Shown here: positions 27,841-36,932 of the stretch, piece by piece
Layout of the letters: the number at the start of each line of letters is the position of its first letter
How positions within the stretch are numbered: position 1 is the stretch's first letter
Source of the DNA: an uncultured Dialister sp.
GTDB lineage: Bacteria > Bacillota > Negativicutes > Veillonellales > Dialisteraceae
DNA length: 64,000 nucleotides
Direction of reading: 5' to 3'
NCBI GenBank assembly: GCA_900759415.1
Contig: CAAEVC010000155.1
Location: 91,078-155,077, forward strand
The notes under the pieces: generated by a model
Databases searched by the model: none
What the model was told of the DNA's origin: nothing
Seen by the model: the letters and a program-made list of their open reading frames with translations, nothing else
Program-made: the position numbers and the translations under genes

Positions 27841-29085
27841 ATGAATAATAAACTTCAACAGGTACAGGAAGAAGCGCTTGCTCTTTGTGCGCCTGTTTTT
27901 CATGAAATGGAAAAAATTTCTCTTTATAACACGCAGAAAGTACTGGAAGCTTTCAGAAAGCACCATCTTTCTGCTTATCATTTTGCTGCATCCAATGGTT
28001 ATGGATACGGTGATTCAGGAAGAGAAATGTTAGAAGATATATGGTGTGATGTCTTCCATGCGGAAAGTGCCCTGGTAAGACCTCATTTTGTTTCAGGCAC
28101 CCATGCCCTGGCTACAGTCCTTCTTGCGCTTCTTCAGCCGGGAGATACCATGATTTCTGCAGTAGGCCGTCCATACGATACTATGGAAAGCGTAATTGGT
28201 ATTGCAGGAAATGTACCGGGAAATCTGAAATCCAAAGGCGTGAAATACAAGGAAGTTCCTCTTAAGGGAAATACCTATGATCTGGAAGCCCTTTCTGAAA
28301 TGGTGGATGAAAATACCCGGCTCGTGGAAATTCAGCGTTCCCGGGGATACATGCTCCGGGATTCTCTGTTTCCAGAAGACATCAGAAAAATCATAGAAAC
28401 CGTTAAAGCAAAGAATCCGGATACCATCTGCTTTGTGGATAACTGCTACGGTGAATTTACAAATAAGGAAGAACCTATCGAACTGGGGGCGGATATAACT
28501 GCTGGCTCTCTGATCAAGAATGCAGGCGGCGGACTGGCACCTACCGGTGCATATATCTGCGGACGTAAGGATCTGGTGGAACTCTGTTCCTATGTATGGT
28601 CTGCACCGGGCCTTGGCGCAGAAATGGGTTCCTATGCTGCTTCATACCGTCCATTTTTCCAGGGGCTTTTCCTCGCGCCCCATATGACCCGTCAGGCAAT
28701 GATGAGTGCAGAATTCTGCTCTGCTGTATTTAAACTGCTGGGATTCAAGACCTCTCCTGAACCGGGACATCTCAGAACTGACCTTATCACTACGGTCACT
28801 CTTGATTCTGAAGAAAATATGTGCCGCTTCGCAGAAGCCATACAGAACTGGTCCCCCGTAGATTCTGATGCCACCCCTATACCTGGACCTATGCCGGGGT
28901 ATGAGGACCCTATCCTCATGGCAGCCGGTACCTTTGTACAGGGATCAACTATTGAGATGTCAGCTGACGGCCCTGTAAGACCACCTTATGTCATGTATTT
29001 CCAGGGAGGACTTACTTTTGAACATGCACAGCTGGCCATTATGGGAGCTGCTGAAAAAGTATTGAAAGCACAGGGGAAACTCTGA
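27841..29085 (+). CDS. YnbB/aluminium-resistance family PLP protein (methionine gamma-lyase-like)
   Basis: Fold-type I PLP enzyme of 414 residues. The Schiff-base lysine is in GSLIKNAGGGLAPTGAYI. Other conserved stretches are YGYGDSGREMLE, RPHFVSGTHAL, FVDNCYGEF and PLGAEMGSY-like APGLGAEMGSY. The family is annotated as aluminium resistance protein or Met_gamma_lyase, but its physiological reaction is not established; cysteine/methionine lyase activity is a fold-based guess. It sits 10 bases after hfq, a neighbourhood conserved in Bacilli and Clostridia, and closes this operon with a terminator. Confidence 0.85.
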   Translation: MNNKLQQVQEEALALCAPVFHEMEKISLYNTQKVLEAFRKHHLSAYHFAASNGYGYGDSGREMLEDIWCDVFHAESALVRPHFVSGTHALATVLLALLQPGDTMISAVGRPYDTMESVIGIAGNVPGNLKSKGVKYKEVPLKGNTYDLEALSEMVDENTRLVEIQRSRGYMLRDSLFPEDIRKIIETVKAKNPDTICFVDNCYGEFTNKEEPIELGADITAGSLIKNAGGGLAPTGAYICGRKDLVELCSYVWSAPGLGAEMGSYAASYRPFFQGLFLAPHMTRQAMMSAEFCSAVFKLLGFKTSPEPGHLRTDLITTVTLDSEENMCRFAEAIQNWSPVDSDATPIPGPMPGYEDPILMAAGTFVQGSTIEMSADGPVRPPYVMYFQGGLTFEHAQLAIMGAAEKVLKAQGKL

Positions 29086-29129
29086 TCATCAGGGGTTTAC
29101 TTCAGTATTGACCAATCATAAAACAACTG

Positions 29130-29170
29130 AATGGATGCTGTTCCGACTTATCCGGCAGCATCCATTTTAA
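29130..29170 (+). terminator. Terminator of the miaB-YnbB operon
   Basis: 11-bp stem (29130-29140 with 29156-29166) around 15 bases, followed by a short T run. The rest of 29086-29385 shows no gene; it holds this hairpin and the next promoter. Confidence 0.75.
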
Positions 29171-29327
29171 TTGCATGAATATTATGAGGGGACTGCAGAG
29201 ACAGGTGGGGCCTGTTTACCTGTGAATAAAACATGCAGGATATTCAAATTAAATGGTCAATGCATATTTTTATGGAGCCTCTTCTTTCATGGGTCTCAAG
29301 AAATTTATAATTTTGATATTTTCTATA

Positions 29328-29355
29328 TTGTACTCACGGTCAATTATGATATGAT
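29328..29355 (+). promoter_or_regulatory. Promoter of the YhcH-family gene
   Basis: TTGTAC (29328-29333), 16-base spacer, TATGAT (29350-29355) with TG extension. Confidence 0.65.
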
Positions 29356-29385
29356 AATGATGTACATTTATTTCAGGAGGGCATA

Positions 29386-29856
29386 ATGATTACTGGAGAT
29401 ATTAAATTTTTAGAAAAATACGAAAAACAGATTCCTGCTTTTATATATGAGTGTCTGAAAGAAGTAAAGAAATTTCCATTTGCTGATGTGGAAGACGGAA
29501 AGTATAAAATATGCGGATGTGATATGTCTGTCGAATCACCAGTGACAGAACCGGCATCCCAAAGAAAGCTTGAAGGCCACAAAAAATTTATTGATATTCA
29601 ATTTGAAATCGATGGAAAAGAGGAATGGATCGGTGTAAAGCCGATTTTTGAAGAGAAAGACCCCATGGAATCCTACGAAGACAGAGACCTTTACTTTTAT
29701 CCGGGAAAACCGGGAAAGGAATCACTTCTTTATTTTAACAGCGGAAAATTTGCTGTATTTTTCCCTGAAGATCTGCATCGTCCGTTATGCATGGGAGCTG
29801 ATGGTTCCCGGAAGTTGAGAAAAGCAGTGGTTAAAGTACCGGTTGAAAAAGTATAA
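29386..29856 (+). CDS. YhcH/YjgK/YiaL family protein
   Basis: Small cupin-like protein of 156 residues. Family marks are the N-terminal MITGDIKFL, the central LEGHKKFIDIQFEIDGKEE with conserved His and acidic residues, and FFPEDLHRPLCM near the end. Relatives occur in sialic acid, galactose and other sugar operons and have been proposed as sugar epimerases or anomerases; no sugar operon adjoins this copy, so the substrate is open. AGGAGGG precedes the ATG. The gene is monocistronic with its own promoter. Confidence 0.85.
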   Translation: MITGDIKFLEKYEKQIPAFIYECLKEVKKFPFADVEDGKYKICGCDMSVESPVTEPASQRKLEGHKKFIDIQFEIDGKEEWIGVKPIFEEKDPMESYEDRDLYFYPGKPGKESLLYFNSGKFAVFFPEDLHRPLCMGADGSRKLRKAVVKVPVEKV

Positions 29857-29892
29857 GAGCCATTTTTCTCGAAATTTTATATGTAAATGGTC

Positions 29893-29922
29893 GTTGACTA
29901 ACAGTCAACTATTTGGTAATAT
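29893..29922 (+). promoter_or_regulatory. RND-pump promoter with overlapping palindromic operator
   Basis: TTGACT (29894-29899), 17-base spacer, TAATAT (29917-29922) with TGG extension. A perfect palindrome GTTGACT-AAC-AGTCAAC (29893-29909) covers the -35, the position expected of a TetR/MarR-type repressor site. No such regulator lies in the window. Confidence 0.75.
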
Positions 29923-29993
29923 AAGAAAGATTCATAAGATAAAACAGGCATAAATGGAATATTACACTTTCAACTTTTGCAAGGGGGTTATGT

Positions 29994-31169
29994 ATGAGAT
30001 ATAAGAAGTTAGCTGCTGCTTTTATGGCTGCTGGATTTCTCTTTTCAACAGGAGCAGTGATTGGGGGTTGCGGATCCTCTAAAAGTGCAGCAACACAGAA
30101 ACAGGCCGTTAAAGTAACCACATTTAAGCCATTCAAATCGGATACTCCGATCATGAGAGAATATACAGGTTCCATCATGGCACTGCAGGAGGTACCGGTA
30201 AGATCCAGAGTGTCCGGCACTGTTATGGAAAAATATATTTCCGGTGGTGAAAAGGTTACAGCAGGACAGCCTCTCTTCCGTCTGGATACAAGAAATTATC
30301 AGTCCAATCTGGCGGCCGCACAGGCTCAGGCCGCTCAGGCTGCTGCAAATTATGAAAATGCCAACAGAGATCTGGCAAGATATGAACAGCTGATTTCTTC
30401 AGGCGCTATTTCCCAGCAGGCATATGACAGCCAGAAAGCAACGGTAGAGGCATATAAAGGTGTCCTTGAAGCCGCTGAGGCACAGGTAAATCTCGCTGGC
30501 AACAATCTGAATGATACTGTAGTGGTTGCACCATTTGACGGCACCCTTTCCATGGATGATGTCAATGTAGGTACATTTGCAACTGCCGGTACGACAGGCC
30601 TTGTTACCATTTCATCTTCTGATCCGATATATGTACAGTTTGATATGTCCGAAGCTGAATATCTGGCACTGAAAAAAGATAACAGCGATTCTGTAAACCT
30701 GGGGGATGAAGTAAAGATCCGTCTTTCTGATGGCTCTATTTATGGAGAAACCGGTAAAATTGTACAGATTAATCCAAGTATGAATGGTGGACAGCTTTCC
30801 ATGAAAGCCGCATTCCCTAATCCCGATAATGTGCTGATTCCTGGAATGTATGCTTCTATCGTTTCTGACAGTGAAATTGCCAAGGGAAGTCTCCTTATTC
30901 CGACCAAAGCTCTTATTCAGCTGCTGAATAAGGATCTGGTAGATGTAGTTGTGGACGGAAAGATTACCCAGAAAGCTGTTAAGCTGGGCTCTGCCTATGG
31001 CATCTACACAATCATCGAAAGCGGTCTTGATGAAAATGACGTTATCGTTGTTGAAGGTCAGGGCAAGGTACAGGTCGGACAGGCTGTGGATCCGGAAGAT
31101 ACAACTAAAGAAGCCCTTGAGCAGTCCGCGAAAGACTCCATCAAAGACCAAACAGGTACTGCAAAGTAA
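29994..31169 (+). CDS. RND efflux periplasmic adaptor lipoprotein (AcrA/MexA type)
   Basis: Membrane-fusion protein of 391 residues linking an RND pump to an outer-membrane channel. The N-terminal lipoprotein signal ends in the lipobox VIGGC near residue 25. Then come a beta-barrel/lipoyl half (VPVRSRVSGTVMEKY), an alpha-hairpin rich in Ala and Gln (about 100-170), the second lipoyl half (VVAPFDGTLSMDDV) and the membrane-proximal domain. It follows AAGGGGG and is nine bases upstream of the pump gene. The palindromic promoter suggests inducible expression. Confidence 0.93.
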   Translation: MRYKKLAAAFMAAGFLFSTGAVIGGCGSSKSAATQKQAVKVTTFKPFKSDTPIMREYTGSIMALQEVPVRSRVSGTVMEKYISGGEKVTAGQPLFRLDTRNYQSNLAAAQAQAAQAAANYENANRDLARYEQLISSGAISQQAYDSQKATVEAYKGVLEAAEAQVNLAGNNLNDTVVVAPFDGTLSMDDVNVGTFATAGTTGLVTISSSDPIYVQFDMSEAEYLALKKDNSDSVNLGDEVKIRLSDGSIYGETGKIVQINPSMNGGQLSMKAAFPNPDNVLIPGMYASIVSDSEIAKGSLLIPTKALIQLLNKDLVDVVVDGKITQKAVKLGSAYGIYTIIESGLDENDVIVVEGQGKVQVGQAVDPEDTTKEALEQSAKDSIKDQTGTAK

Positions 31170-31178
31170 GGAGGGACT

Positions 31179-34100
31179 ATGGCTAATTTCTTTATTAAAC
31201 GTCCTATCTTTGCTATCGTTGTGGCACTGGTACTTTCCATTGCAGGTATTCTTGCCATTTTTACGTTACCAGTTGACCGTTATCCTAAGATTACACCGCC
31301 TCAGGTTAACGTAAGAGCTACTTATGCCGGTGCTGACGCGGAAGTCGTGGCACAGACGGTAGCAGAAGTCATAGAAAAGAACGTAGTCGGAGTTGAAGGA
31401 TTCGACAGTATGAACTCGAACAGTAACTCCAACGGTACTTATTCTCTGACGGTGCAGTTTAAAATGGAAACCGATTCTGACATGGCAACTGTCCGTGTAC
31501 AGAATGGCGTTACTTCATCTGAAGCGGCACTTCCGGACACTGTAAAAAATATTGGTGTTACAACAACAAAATCCTCTGGGGATATGGCACTTGTCATCAG
31601 TCTGTATTCTCCAAATGGCACCTATGATAAAACATTCCTGAAGAATTACTTCAGTATGAACTATCTTGATGAATTGAAATCCATCCCTGGTGTTGGTACA
31701 GTACAGGAATTCGGTTCCGACTTCGCTATGCGCATATGGATGGATCCATCAAAGATGGCACAGAATAATATTACTGCTGCTGAAATTATTTCTGCCGTTT
31801 CTGCACAGAACCAGCAGATTGCAGCCGGTAATATCGGTGCAGCTCCTGTATCTTCGGATCAGCCGTTCCAGTATGTCATTACAGCACAGGGGCGTCTTGT
31901 CACAGCAGAAGAATTTGGCAATATCATTCTTCGTACCAATAGTGACGGAAGCCTTCTCCGCCTGAAAGACGTTGCCAGAGTTGAACTGGATGCAAGAGGA
32001 TATGATTTCATTGCCCGCGCAGGAGATTATGAAGCATCTACCATTGCATTCTCTCTGACCGATGATGCCAATGCGATTCAGACCATTGGTGCTATTAAGG
32101 CCAAGATTGCAGAAGATGCGAAATCTTTCCCGGATGATATGACCTATGTTATCAATATGGATAACACAGACTTCATTTTTGCTTCTATTAAGGAAGTACT
32201 TGAAACCTTTCTGGAAGCACTGATCATTGTTGCGCTTATCGTGTATGTTTTCCTCCAGAACTGGAGATCTACAGTCATTCCTATGATTGCTGTTCCAGTA
32301 TCCCTCTTGGCAACCATTGCATCCTTTACAGTCATGGGATTCACGATCAATACCCTTACTCTCTTTGCGATGGTACTGGCTATCGGGCTTGTTGTCGATG
32401 ATGCGATTGTAGTTATTGAAGCGGTAGAATATGAAATGCGCTACAATAACCTTTCACCTAAGGAAGCAACAGTAGCCGCTATGCAGAAAGTACAGAGCCC
32501 GGTAATCGGCGTCGCTGTGGTGCTGGCAGCTGTATTCGTACCGGTTGCTTTCCTGGGCGGCATTATGGGTATTCTGTATAAGCAGTTCGCATTAACGATT
32601 GCATTATCCGTACTTTTCTCTGCATTCGTTGCGCTCTCCCTTACACCGGCACTTTGTGCAGGCATGCTGAAGCCGGCAAAGAAAAAGGCTGATAAGGGAA
32701 GAATTGAGCGGATGTGGGATAAATTTAATGATGGATTTGACCGGATGGTTGAAGTCTATGGAACCATCCTTACCAAACTGGCACATAAGATTTATGTACC
32801 GATTGGTACTCTGGTCATCCTCTTTGCGGCATCCCTCTTCATGTTCATTAAACTTCCGACGGCTTTTATCCCACAGGAAGATAACGGGATATTCCTTACT
32901 TCCGTACAGCTTCCTGAAGGTGCGGTCAATGTAAGAACAGCTCAGTACATGACGGAATATCTTAAATTCATGAAAGAGGATCCTGCTGTAGAGGCACCAC
33001 AGGGGGTAGTAGGATTTGATATTATCTCTGGTGGTCAGAAGCCGAATGCCGGCGTTGCCTTCATCAAACTGAAACCATGGGATGAACGTAAGAGCAAATC
33101 TGAACAGCTCTCTGCGATTATGGCAAAAGCCTTTGCATTCAATGCCACCCATCCTGGCGTTACTGTCATGCCGCTGAACCCGGCTCCAATTCCAGGTCTC
33201 GGTAACTCTGGCGGTTTCTCCCTTTACATTCAGAATAAGAAAGGGGATTCCAACGAAAACATGCAGGCTGTAGTGAATAAATTCCTGGCAGCTGCCAATC
33301 AGCGTCCGGAAATTCAGATGGCCTACACTACATTCCGTATGGACATGCCTTCCTATAATTTTGATATTGACAGGGAAAAAGCAGCTAAGAATGGAGTCAA
33401 TGTAGCTGATATCTTCACTGCATTACAGGCATTCTACGGTTCCGTACCGATTAATGATTTCACCATTTACGGAAGAAACTTCAAGGTTGTTGCTCAGGCA
33501 GACATGCCATATCGTATGAGTCCTAACGATAACAAATTCCTTTCTGTAAGGGACAGCAGCGGCAATATGGTTCCGATCAGCAACTTCATTACTCCTAAGA
33601 AATCCAACGCAGTTGCGGTTATTACCCGTTACAATAACTTCCCTGCTGTTAATATTGGTGGTAATCAGGCTGAGGGGTACTCTTCCGGTCAGGCATTGAA
33701 TGCTCTGGAAGAAGTAGCGAAGGAAACATTACCAACCGGTTACGCATATTCATTTGCTGAATCTTCTGCACAGGAAAGAGAAGCGGGCGGCAAGACGGTA
33801 TATGCACTGGCATTGGGAATGCTCTTCGTATTCCTTTCTCTGGCAGCACTTTACGAAAGCTGGAAGGTTCCATTCTCTGTCATTCTGGGGATTCCAACCG
33901 GTTTCTTCGGAGCCTGCCTTGGCGCCTTTGCATTCAATGTATACAATGATATCTATTTCCAGATCGGTCTTCTCACCATCATTGGTCTGGCAGCGAAAAA
34001 TGCCATATTGATTGTCGAATATGCGAAGGTCCGTGTGGATAGCGGTATGGAAGTTGTAAAGGCATCGATTGAAGCATCCATGATCCGTCTGCGTCCAATT

Positions 34101-34316
34101 CTGATGACCTCCCTTGCTTTCATTGTAGGTAACATCCCTCTGGCACTTTCAACTGGTGCAGGGTCCAATTCCCGTTCTGAAATGGGTATTGCAGTCGTAT
34201 TCGGCGTGTTATCTGCTACATTCTTCCAGATATTCATCGTTCCTATGCTCTTCATCGTTATTGAAAAGATTCATGGTTTCAGAAAACCAAGAAAACCGAT
34301 AACTGATGATGAATAA
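31179..34316 (+). CDS. RND multidrug efflux transporter (AcrB/HAE1 family)
   Basis: Inner-membrane proton/drug antiporter of 1045 residues, full length for HAE1 pumps. The two-fold pattern is clear: a first transmembrane segment (FIKRPIFAIVVALVLSIAG), a large periplasmic loop, TM2-7, then the repeat. Proton-relay residues are present: the Asp pair in GLVVDDAIVVIEA on TM4 and the Lys in GLAAKNAILIVEYAK on TM10. It is translated with the adaptor (AGGAGG upstream) and followed by a terminator. No TolC-type outer-membrane gene is in the operon, so the channel must be encoded elsewhere. Its presence supports a diderm envelope. Confidence 0.96.
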   Translation: MANFFIKRPIFAIVVALVLSIAGILAIFTLPVDRYPKITPPQVNVRATYAGADAEVVAQTVAEVIEKNVVGVEGFDSMNSNSNSNGTYSLTVQFKMETDSDMATVRVQNGVTSSEAALPDTVKNIGVTTTKSSGDMALVISLYSPNGTYDKTFLKNYFSMNYLDELKSIPGVGTVQEFGSDFAMRIWMDPSKMAQNNITAAEIISAVSAQNQQIAAGNIGAAPVSSDQPFQYVITAQGRLVTAEEFGNIILRTNSDGSLLRLKDVARVELDARGYDFIARAGDYEASTIAFSLTDDANAIQTIGAIKAKIAEDAKSFPDDMTYVINMDNTDFIFASIKEVLETFLEALIIVALIVYVFLQNWRSTVIPMIAVPVSLLATIASFTVMGFTINTLTLFAMVLAIGLVVDDAIVVIEAVEYEMRYNNLSPKEATVAAMQKVQSPVIGVAVVLAAVFVPVAFLGGIMGILYKQFALTIALSVLFSAFVALSLTPALCAGMLKPAKKKADKGRIERMWDKFNDGFDRMVEVYGTILTKLAHKIYVPIGTLVILFAASLFMFIKLPTAFIPQEDNGIFLTSVQLPEGAVNVRTAQYMTEYLKFMKEDPAVEAPQGVVGFDIISGGQKPNAGVAFIKLKPWDERKSKSEQLSAIMAKAFAFNATHPGVTVMPLNPAPIPGLGNSGGFSLYIQNKKGDSNENMQAVVNKFLAAANQRPEIQMAYTTFRMDMPSYNFDIDREKAAKNGVNVADIFTALQAFYGSVPINDFTIYGRNFKVVAQADMPYRMSPNDNKFLSVRDSSGNMVPISNFITPKKSNAVAVITRYNNFPAVNIGGNQAEGYSSGQALNALEEVAKETLPTGYAYSFAESSAQEREAGGKTVYALALGMLFVFLSLAALYESWKVPFSVILGIPTGFFGACLGAFAFNVYNDIYFQIGLLTIIGLAAKNAILIVEYAKVRVDSGMEVVKASIEASMIRLRPILMTSLAFIVGNIPLALSTGAGSNSRSEMGIAVVFGVLSATFFQIFIVPMLFIVIEKIHGFRKPRKPITDDE

Positions 34317-34329
34317 TATCTGAACCCTG

Positions 34330-34364
34330 AAGAACTGTCTCTTATGAGGCAGTTCTTTTTTTGC
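34330..34364 (+). terminator. Terminator of the RND operon
   Basis: 12-bp stem (34330-34341 with 34346-34357, one G-T pair), four-base loop, strong T run. Confidence 0.9.
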
Positions 34365-34456
34365 TGCTGTTTGGCGGGAATTCTCATTTCTTCTGGAATG
34401 AGATATGTGGAATGGATATGATTATTATAATTATTTATCATGATATGGTCATATAA

Positions 34457-34465
34457 TGTTATAAT
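34457..34465 (+). promoter_or_regulatory. Extended -10 promoter for the SGNH hydrolase gene
   Basis: TGTTATAAT in an AT-rich stretch. No convincing -35. Confidence 0.45.
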
Positions 34466-34510
34466 AAATACAGGATATCCCTTGTTGTATGCATAAGGAA
34501 GGTGATTCCA

Positions 34511-35098
34511 ATGAGTCAGTTCTGGGATAAAAAGAATATTCGGATCATCCATTGTTTTGGGGACAGTCTGACTGCCGGCTATGGAGTTCGTCTGGGGGAA
34601 GGCTGGGTGGACATTACAGGACGGCGTATGAGCGGTGTCAATTTTGTAAATCATGGTGCACTGGGAGCTCATTCATCGGATATTCTTACCCAAATGTCAT
34701 TCCTGGTACAAAGGGCAGGAACAGGTGAAGGATTCTTCTTTATGGGCGGAACAAATGATATTTTGGATGGTATCCGTCTCGACGTCATAGAAAAGGGAAT
34801 CAGAAACCATATTGAAAATATGGCAGAGAGAGTACCTCTTACACTGGGAATACCACTGCTTGCTACTCCTTACAGTATCGAGACCGGATGGGAAGCAGAA
34901 TATGCCTATGAGCAGAACCAGCGTGATCTGACTGAATTTGCCAAATTTCTTAGAAACTTCGGGGCAAGACTTAAAATACCGGTTATTGATTTCGCAAAAG
35001 CAATACCGGCAGAAGATGAATGGTATTCTGATGGTATTCATCCCAATCGAAAAGGTTATGAAAAAATGGCCAGCGCTGCAGAAAAGGTATGGCGCTGA
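34511..35098 (+). CDS. SGNH/GDSL-family hydrolase
   Basis: Serine esterase-fold protein of 195 residues. Block I is CFGDSLTAGYG with the nucleophile Ser, block II includes NHGALGAHSSD, block III GGTNDILDG and block V SDGIHPNRKGYEKM with the catalytic Asp/His. No signal peptide is seen, so it is probably cytosolic; relatives act as acyl-esterases, thioesterases or lysophospholipases. ATG 34511 follows GGAAGGTG; the GTG at 34502 is part of that site. The substrate cannot be deduced from context. Confidence 0.85.
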   Translation: MSQFWDKKNIRIIHCFGDSLTAGYGVRLGEGWVDITGRRMSGVNFVNHGALGAHSSDILTQMSFLVQRAGTGEGFFFMGGTNDILDGIRLDVIEKGIRNHIENMAERVPLTLGIPLLATPYSIETGWEAEYAYEQNQRDLTEFAKFLRNFGARLKIPVIDFAKAIPAEDEWYSDGIHPNRKGYEKMASAAEKVWR

Positions 35099-35149
35099 TT
35101 ACTCTGATTGCTCAGGCAGGAGCCGTCATTAAAGATTAAAACAAAAAAC

Positions 35150-35198
35150 AGGAAGAACCTTCTCATGTATTTTCCGGGTGCGAAAGTTCTTCCTTTTG
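35150..35198 (+). terminator. Terminator after the SGNH hydrolase gene
   Basis: Stem AGGAAGAAC with GTTCTTCCT (35150-35158 and 35186-35194) around a 27-base loop, then a T-rich tail. Confidence 0.55.
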
Positions 35199-35315
35199 CT
35201 TTCATGGTGTTACCTGGTTTAATGATCGTATTGGGATAAACAGAACGGGTTATGGAAAGTGGGAGGGCGATATTTTTACACAATGGACCTTTTTCCTGTA
35301 CTGTTGCCTCGGATT

Positions 35316-35324
35316 TGATATAAT
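35316..35324 (+). promoter_or_regulatory. Extended -10 promoter for hldE
   Basis: TGATATAAT, a perfect extended -10. The -35 is weak. Confidence 0.55.
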
Positions 35325-35361
35325 AAGTAATATATTTTTTAATTAGATGACAGGAGATTAT

Positions 35362-36813
35362 ATGCAGTTAGACGGTGAACATTTTTTGCAGCATGATATT
35401 ATGCATATAAAAGTAGCAGTCATTGGCGATATAATGACTGACCGCTATATTACAGGAAAGGTGAATCGCATTTCTCCAGAGGCTCCGGTGCCCGTAAATC
35501 TTGTGGAATCTCAAAGAGATGTACTGGGCGGGGCGGCCAATACGGCAGCCAATCTTGCTTCTCTGGGATGTCAGGTATTTGCAGCAGGCATGAAAGGAAG
35601 AGACCGTGATGGAGATATCCTTTCATCCCTGATGGAAAAGGCGGGCATAGATATGAGCGGTATCATTACTGCTGATGATTACCACACTACCGCCAAGATC
35701 CGTATTTTAGGTGCCCGTCAGCAGATGATGCGTCTTGATTATGAAATCAAAAAGCATCCTTCTCCTGAACAGGTAAATTCTGTCCTATCATGGCTGAAAA
35801 AACTGATCAAGGCGGGGTTGGGCAGTATCGTCCTTTCTGATTACGGCAAGGGAATGATTACTGATGAACTGGCGCAGGCAGTCATTCATCTGGCCGGGGA
35901 ACACCAGGTTCCTGTGCTGGTAGATCCTAAGGGAAGCGACTGGACAAAGTATGATGGTGCTTTTGGTATTACCCCTAATCTGAAAGAACTTTCCGACTGT
36001 ACAGGTAAGGAAATACCAAACGAAGATGAGGCTATCTCAGAAGCAGGAGAAGCGTGCAGGAAGAAATTCCATCTGACCCATGTCTTTGTAACCCGTTCAG
36101 AAAAAGGAATTACAGACATCAGCGCAGGGGAGATTATACATCGTGCTTCTGTTGCACAGGATGTGTTTGATGTATCCGGAGCAGGAGATACAGTCATAGC
36201 AGTCACGGCGGTTGCAGTGGCAAATCATATGGATATGCGGACCACACTGGAACTTGCCAATAAGGCAGCAGGAATTGCAGTCTCCAAGGTGGGGACCTAT
36301 CAGGTAAAAAGAGAAGAACTTCTGGATGCCTGGACTTTAAATGATACATTCCGTCTGACCTATAAGCCGCTTTCATGGAAAGAAGCAGAAGAAAAGGTGA
36401 ATCAGTGGAAAGAAAATGGAGAAACCGTAGTATTCACCAATGGATGTTTTGATATTCTTCACAGAGGTCATGTCACCTATTTACAGCAGGCAGCTGCGTT
36501 AGGCAGACATCTCATCGTGGGACTCAATTCTGATGATTCAGTAAAAAGACTGAAAGGTAAAGAAAGGCCCATTAATAATGAAATGGACCGCAGTTTCATG
36601 CTGGCATCTCTTCGTTCAGTGGATGAAGTTGTAATCTTTAATGAAGATACACCAAAGGAACTTCTTTCTGTATTAAGACCGGATATTCTTGTTAAAGGCG
36701 GGGACTACAAAGAGGAAGAGGTCATTGGAAGAGAATATGCAGGGAAGGTAAAGATACTTTCCTTTGTAGACGGCTATTCCACTACCAAAACAATTGAAAA
36801 AATCCGTAAATAA
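35362..36813 (+). CDS. hldE: Bifunctional heptose kinase/adenylyltransferase HldE
   Basis: Two activities for ADP-L-glycero-D-manno-heptose, the inner-core LPS sugar. The N-terminal ribokinase-like domain (about 1-325) has VIGDIMTDRY, NRISPEAPVPV, GGAANTAANLA and DVSGAGDTVIAV. The C-terminal cytidylyltransferase-like domain (about 345-483) has FTNGCFDILHRGHVTYL (HxGH) and LVKGGDYKEEE. ATG 35362 follows CAGGAG; the ATG at 35347 lies before that site. A long hairpin terminator follows. No other heptose gene (gmhA, gmhB, hldD) is within the window. The gene indicates a diderm cell with LPS. Confidence 0.94.
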   Translation: MQLDGEHFLQHDIMHIKVAVIGDIMTDRYITGKVNRISPEAPVPVNLVESQRDVLGGAANTAANLASLGCQVFAAGMKGRDRDGDILSSLMEKAGIDMSGIITADDYHTTAKIRILGARQQMMRLDYEIKKHPSPEQVNSVLSWLKKLIKAGLGSIVLSDYGKGMITDELAQAVIHLAGEHQVPVLVDPKGSDWTKYDGAFGITPNLKELSDCTGKEIPNEDEAISEAGEACRKKFHLTHVFVTRSEKGITDISAGEIIHRASVAQDVFDVSGAGDTVIAVTAVAVANHMDMRTTLELANKAAGIAVSKVGTYQVKREELLDAWTLNDTFRLTYKPLSWKEAEEKVNQWKENGETVVFTNGCFDILHRGHVTYLQQAAALGRHLIVGLNSDDSVKRLKGKERPINNEMDRSFMLASLRSVDEVVIFNEDTPKELLSVLRPDILVKGGDYKEEEVIGREYAGKVKILSFVDGYSTTKTIEKIRK

Positions 36814-36897
36814 AAAACTGTTCTGATATAAATGATCCCGATTGACAGGTGTTGTATCTGTCAATCGGGATTTGTATTTATCAGAACAGTTTTTTCT
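36812..36897. terminator. Long two-tier bidirectional terminator
   Basis: Outer 17-bp stem (36812-36828 with 36879-36895) and a long inner stem built on ATCCCGATTGACAG/CTGTCAATCGGGAT. A and T tracts on the two sides serve hldE and the convergent MFS gene. Confidence 0.85.
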
Positions 36898-36932
36898 GCT
36901 GTTTATTTTAAAAGGAATGATAAAGGAGTCTA

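Noticed and set aside
29171..29386. 71-codon frame upstream of the YhcH-family gene
   Set aside because: No ribosome-binding site or family resemblance; it runs through the YhcH promoter and start.
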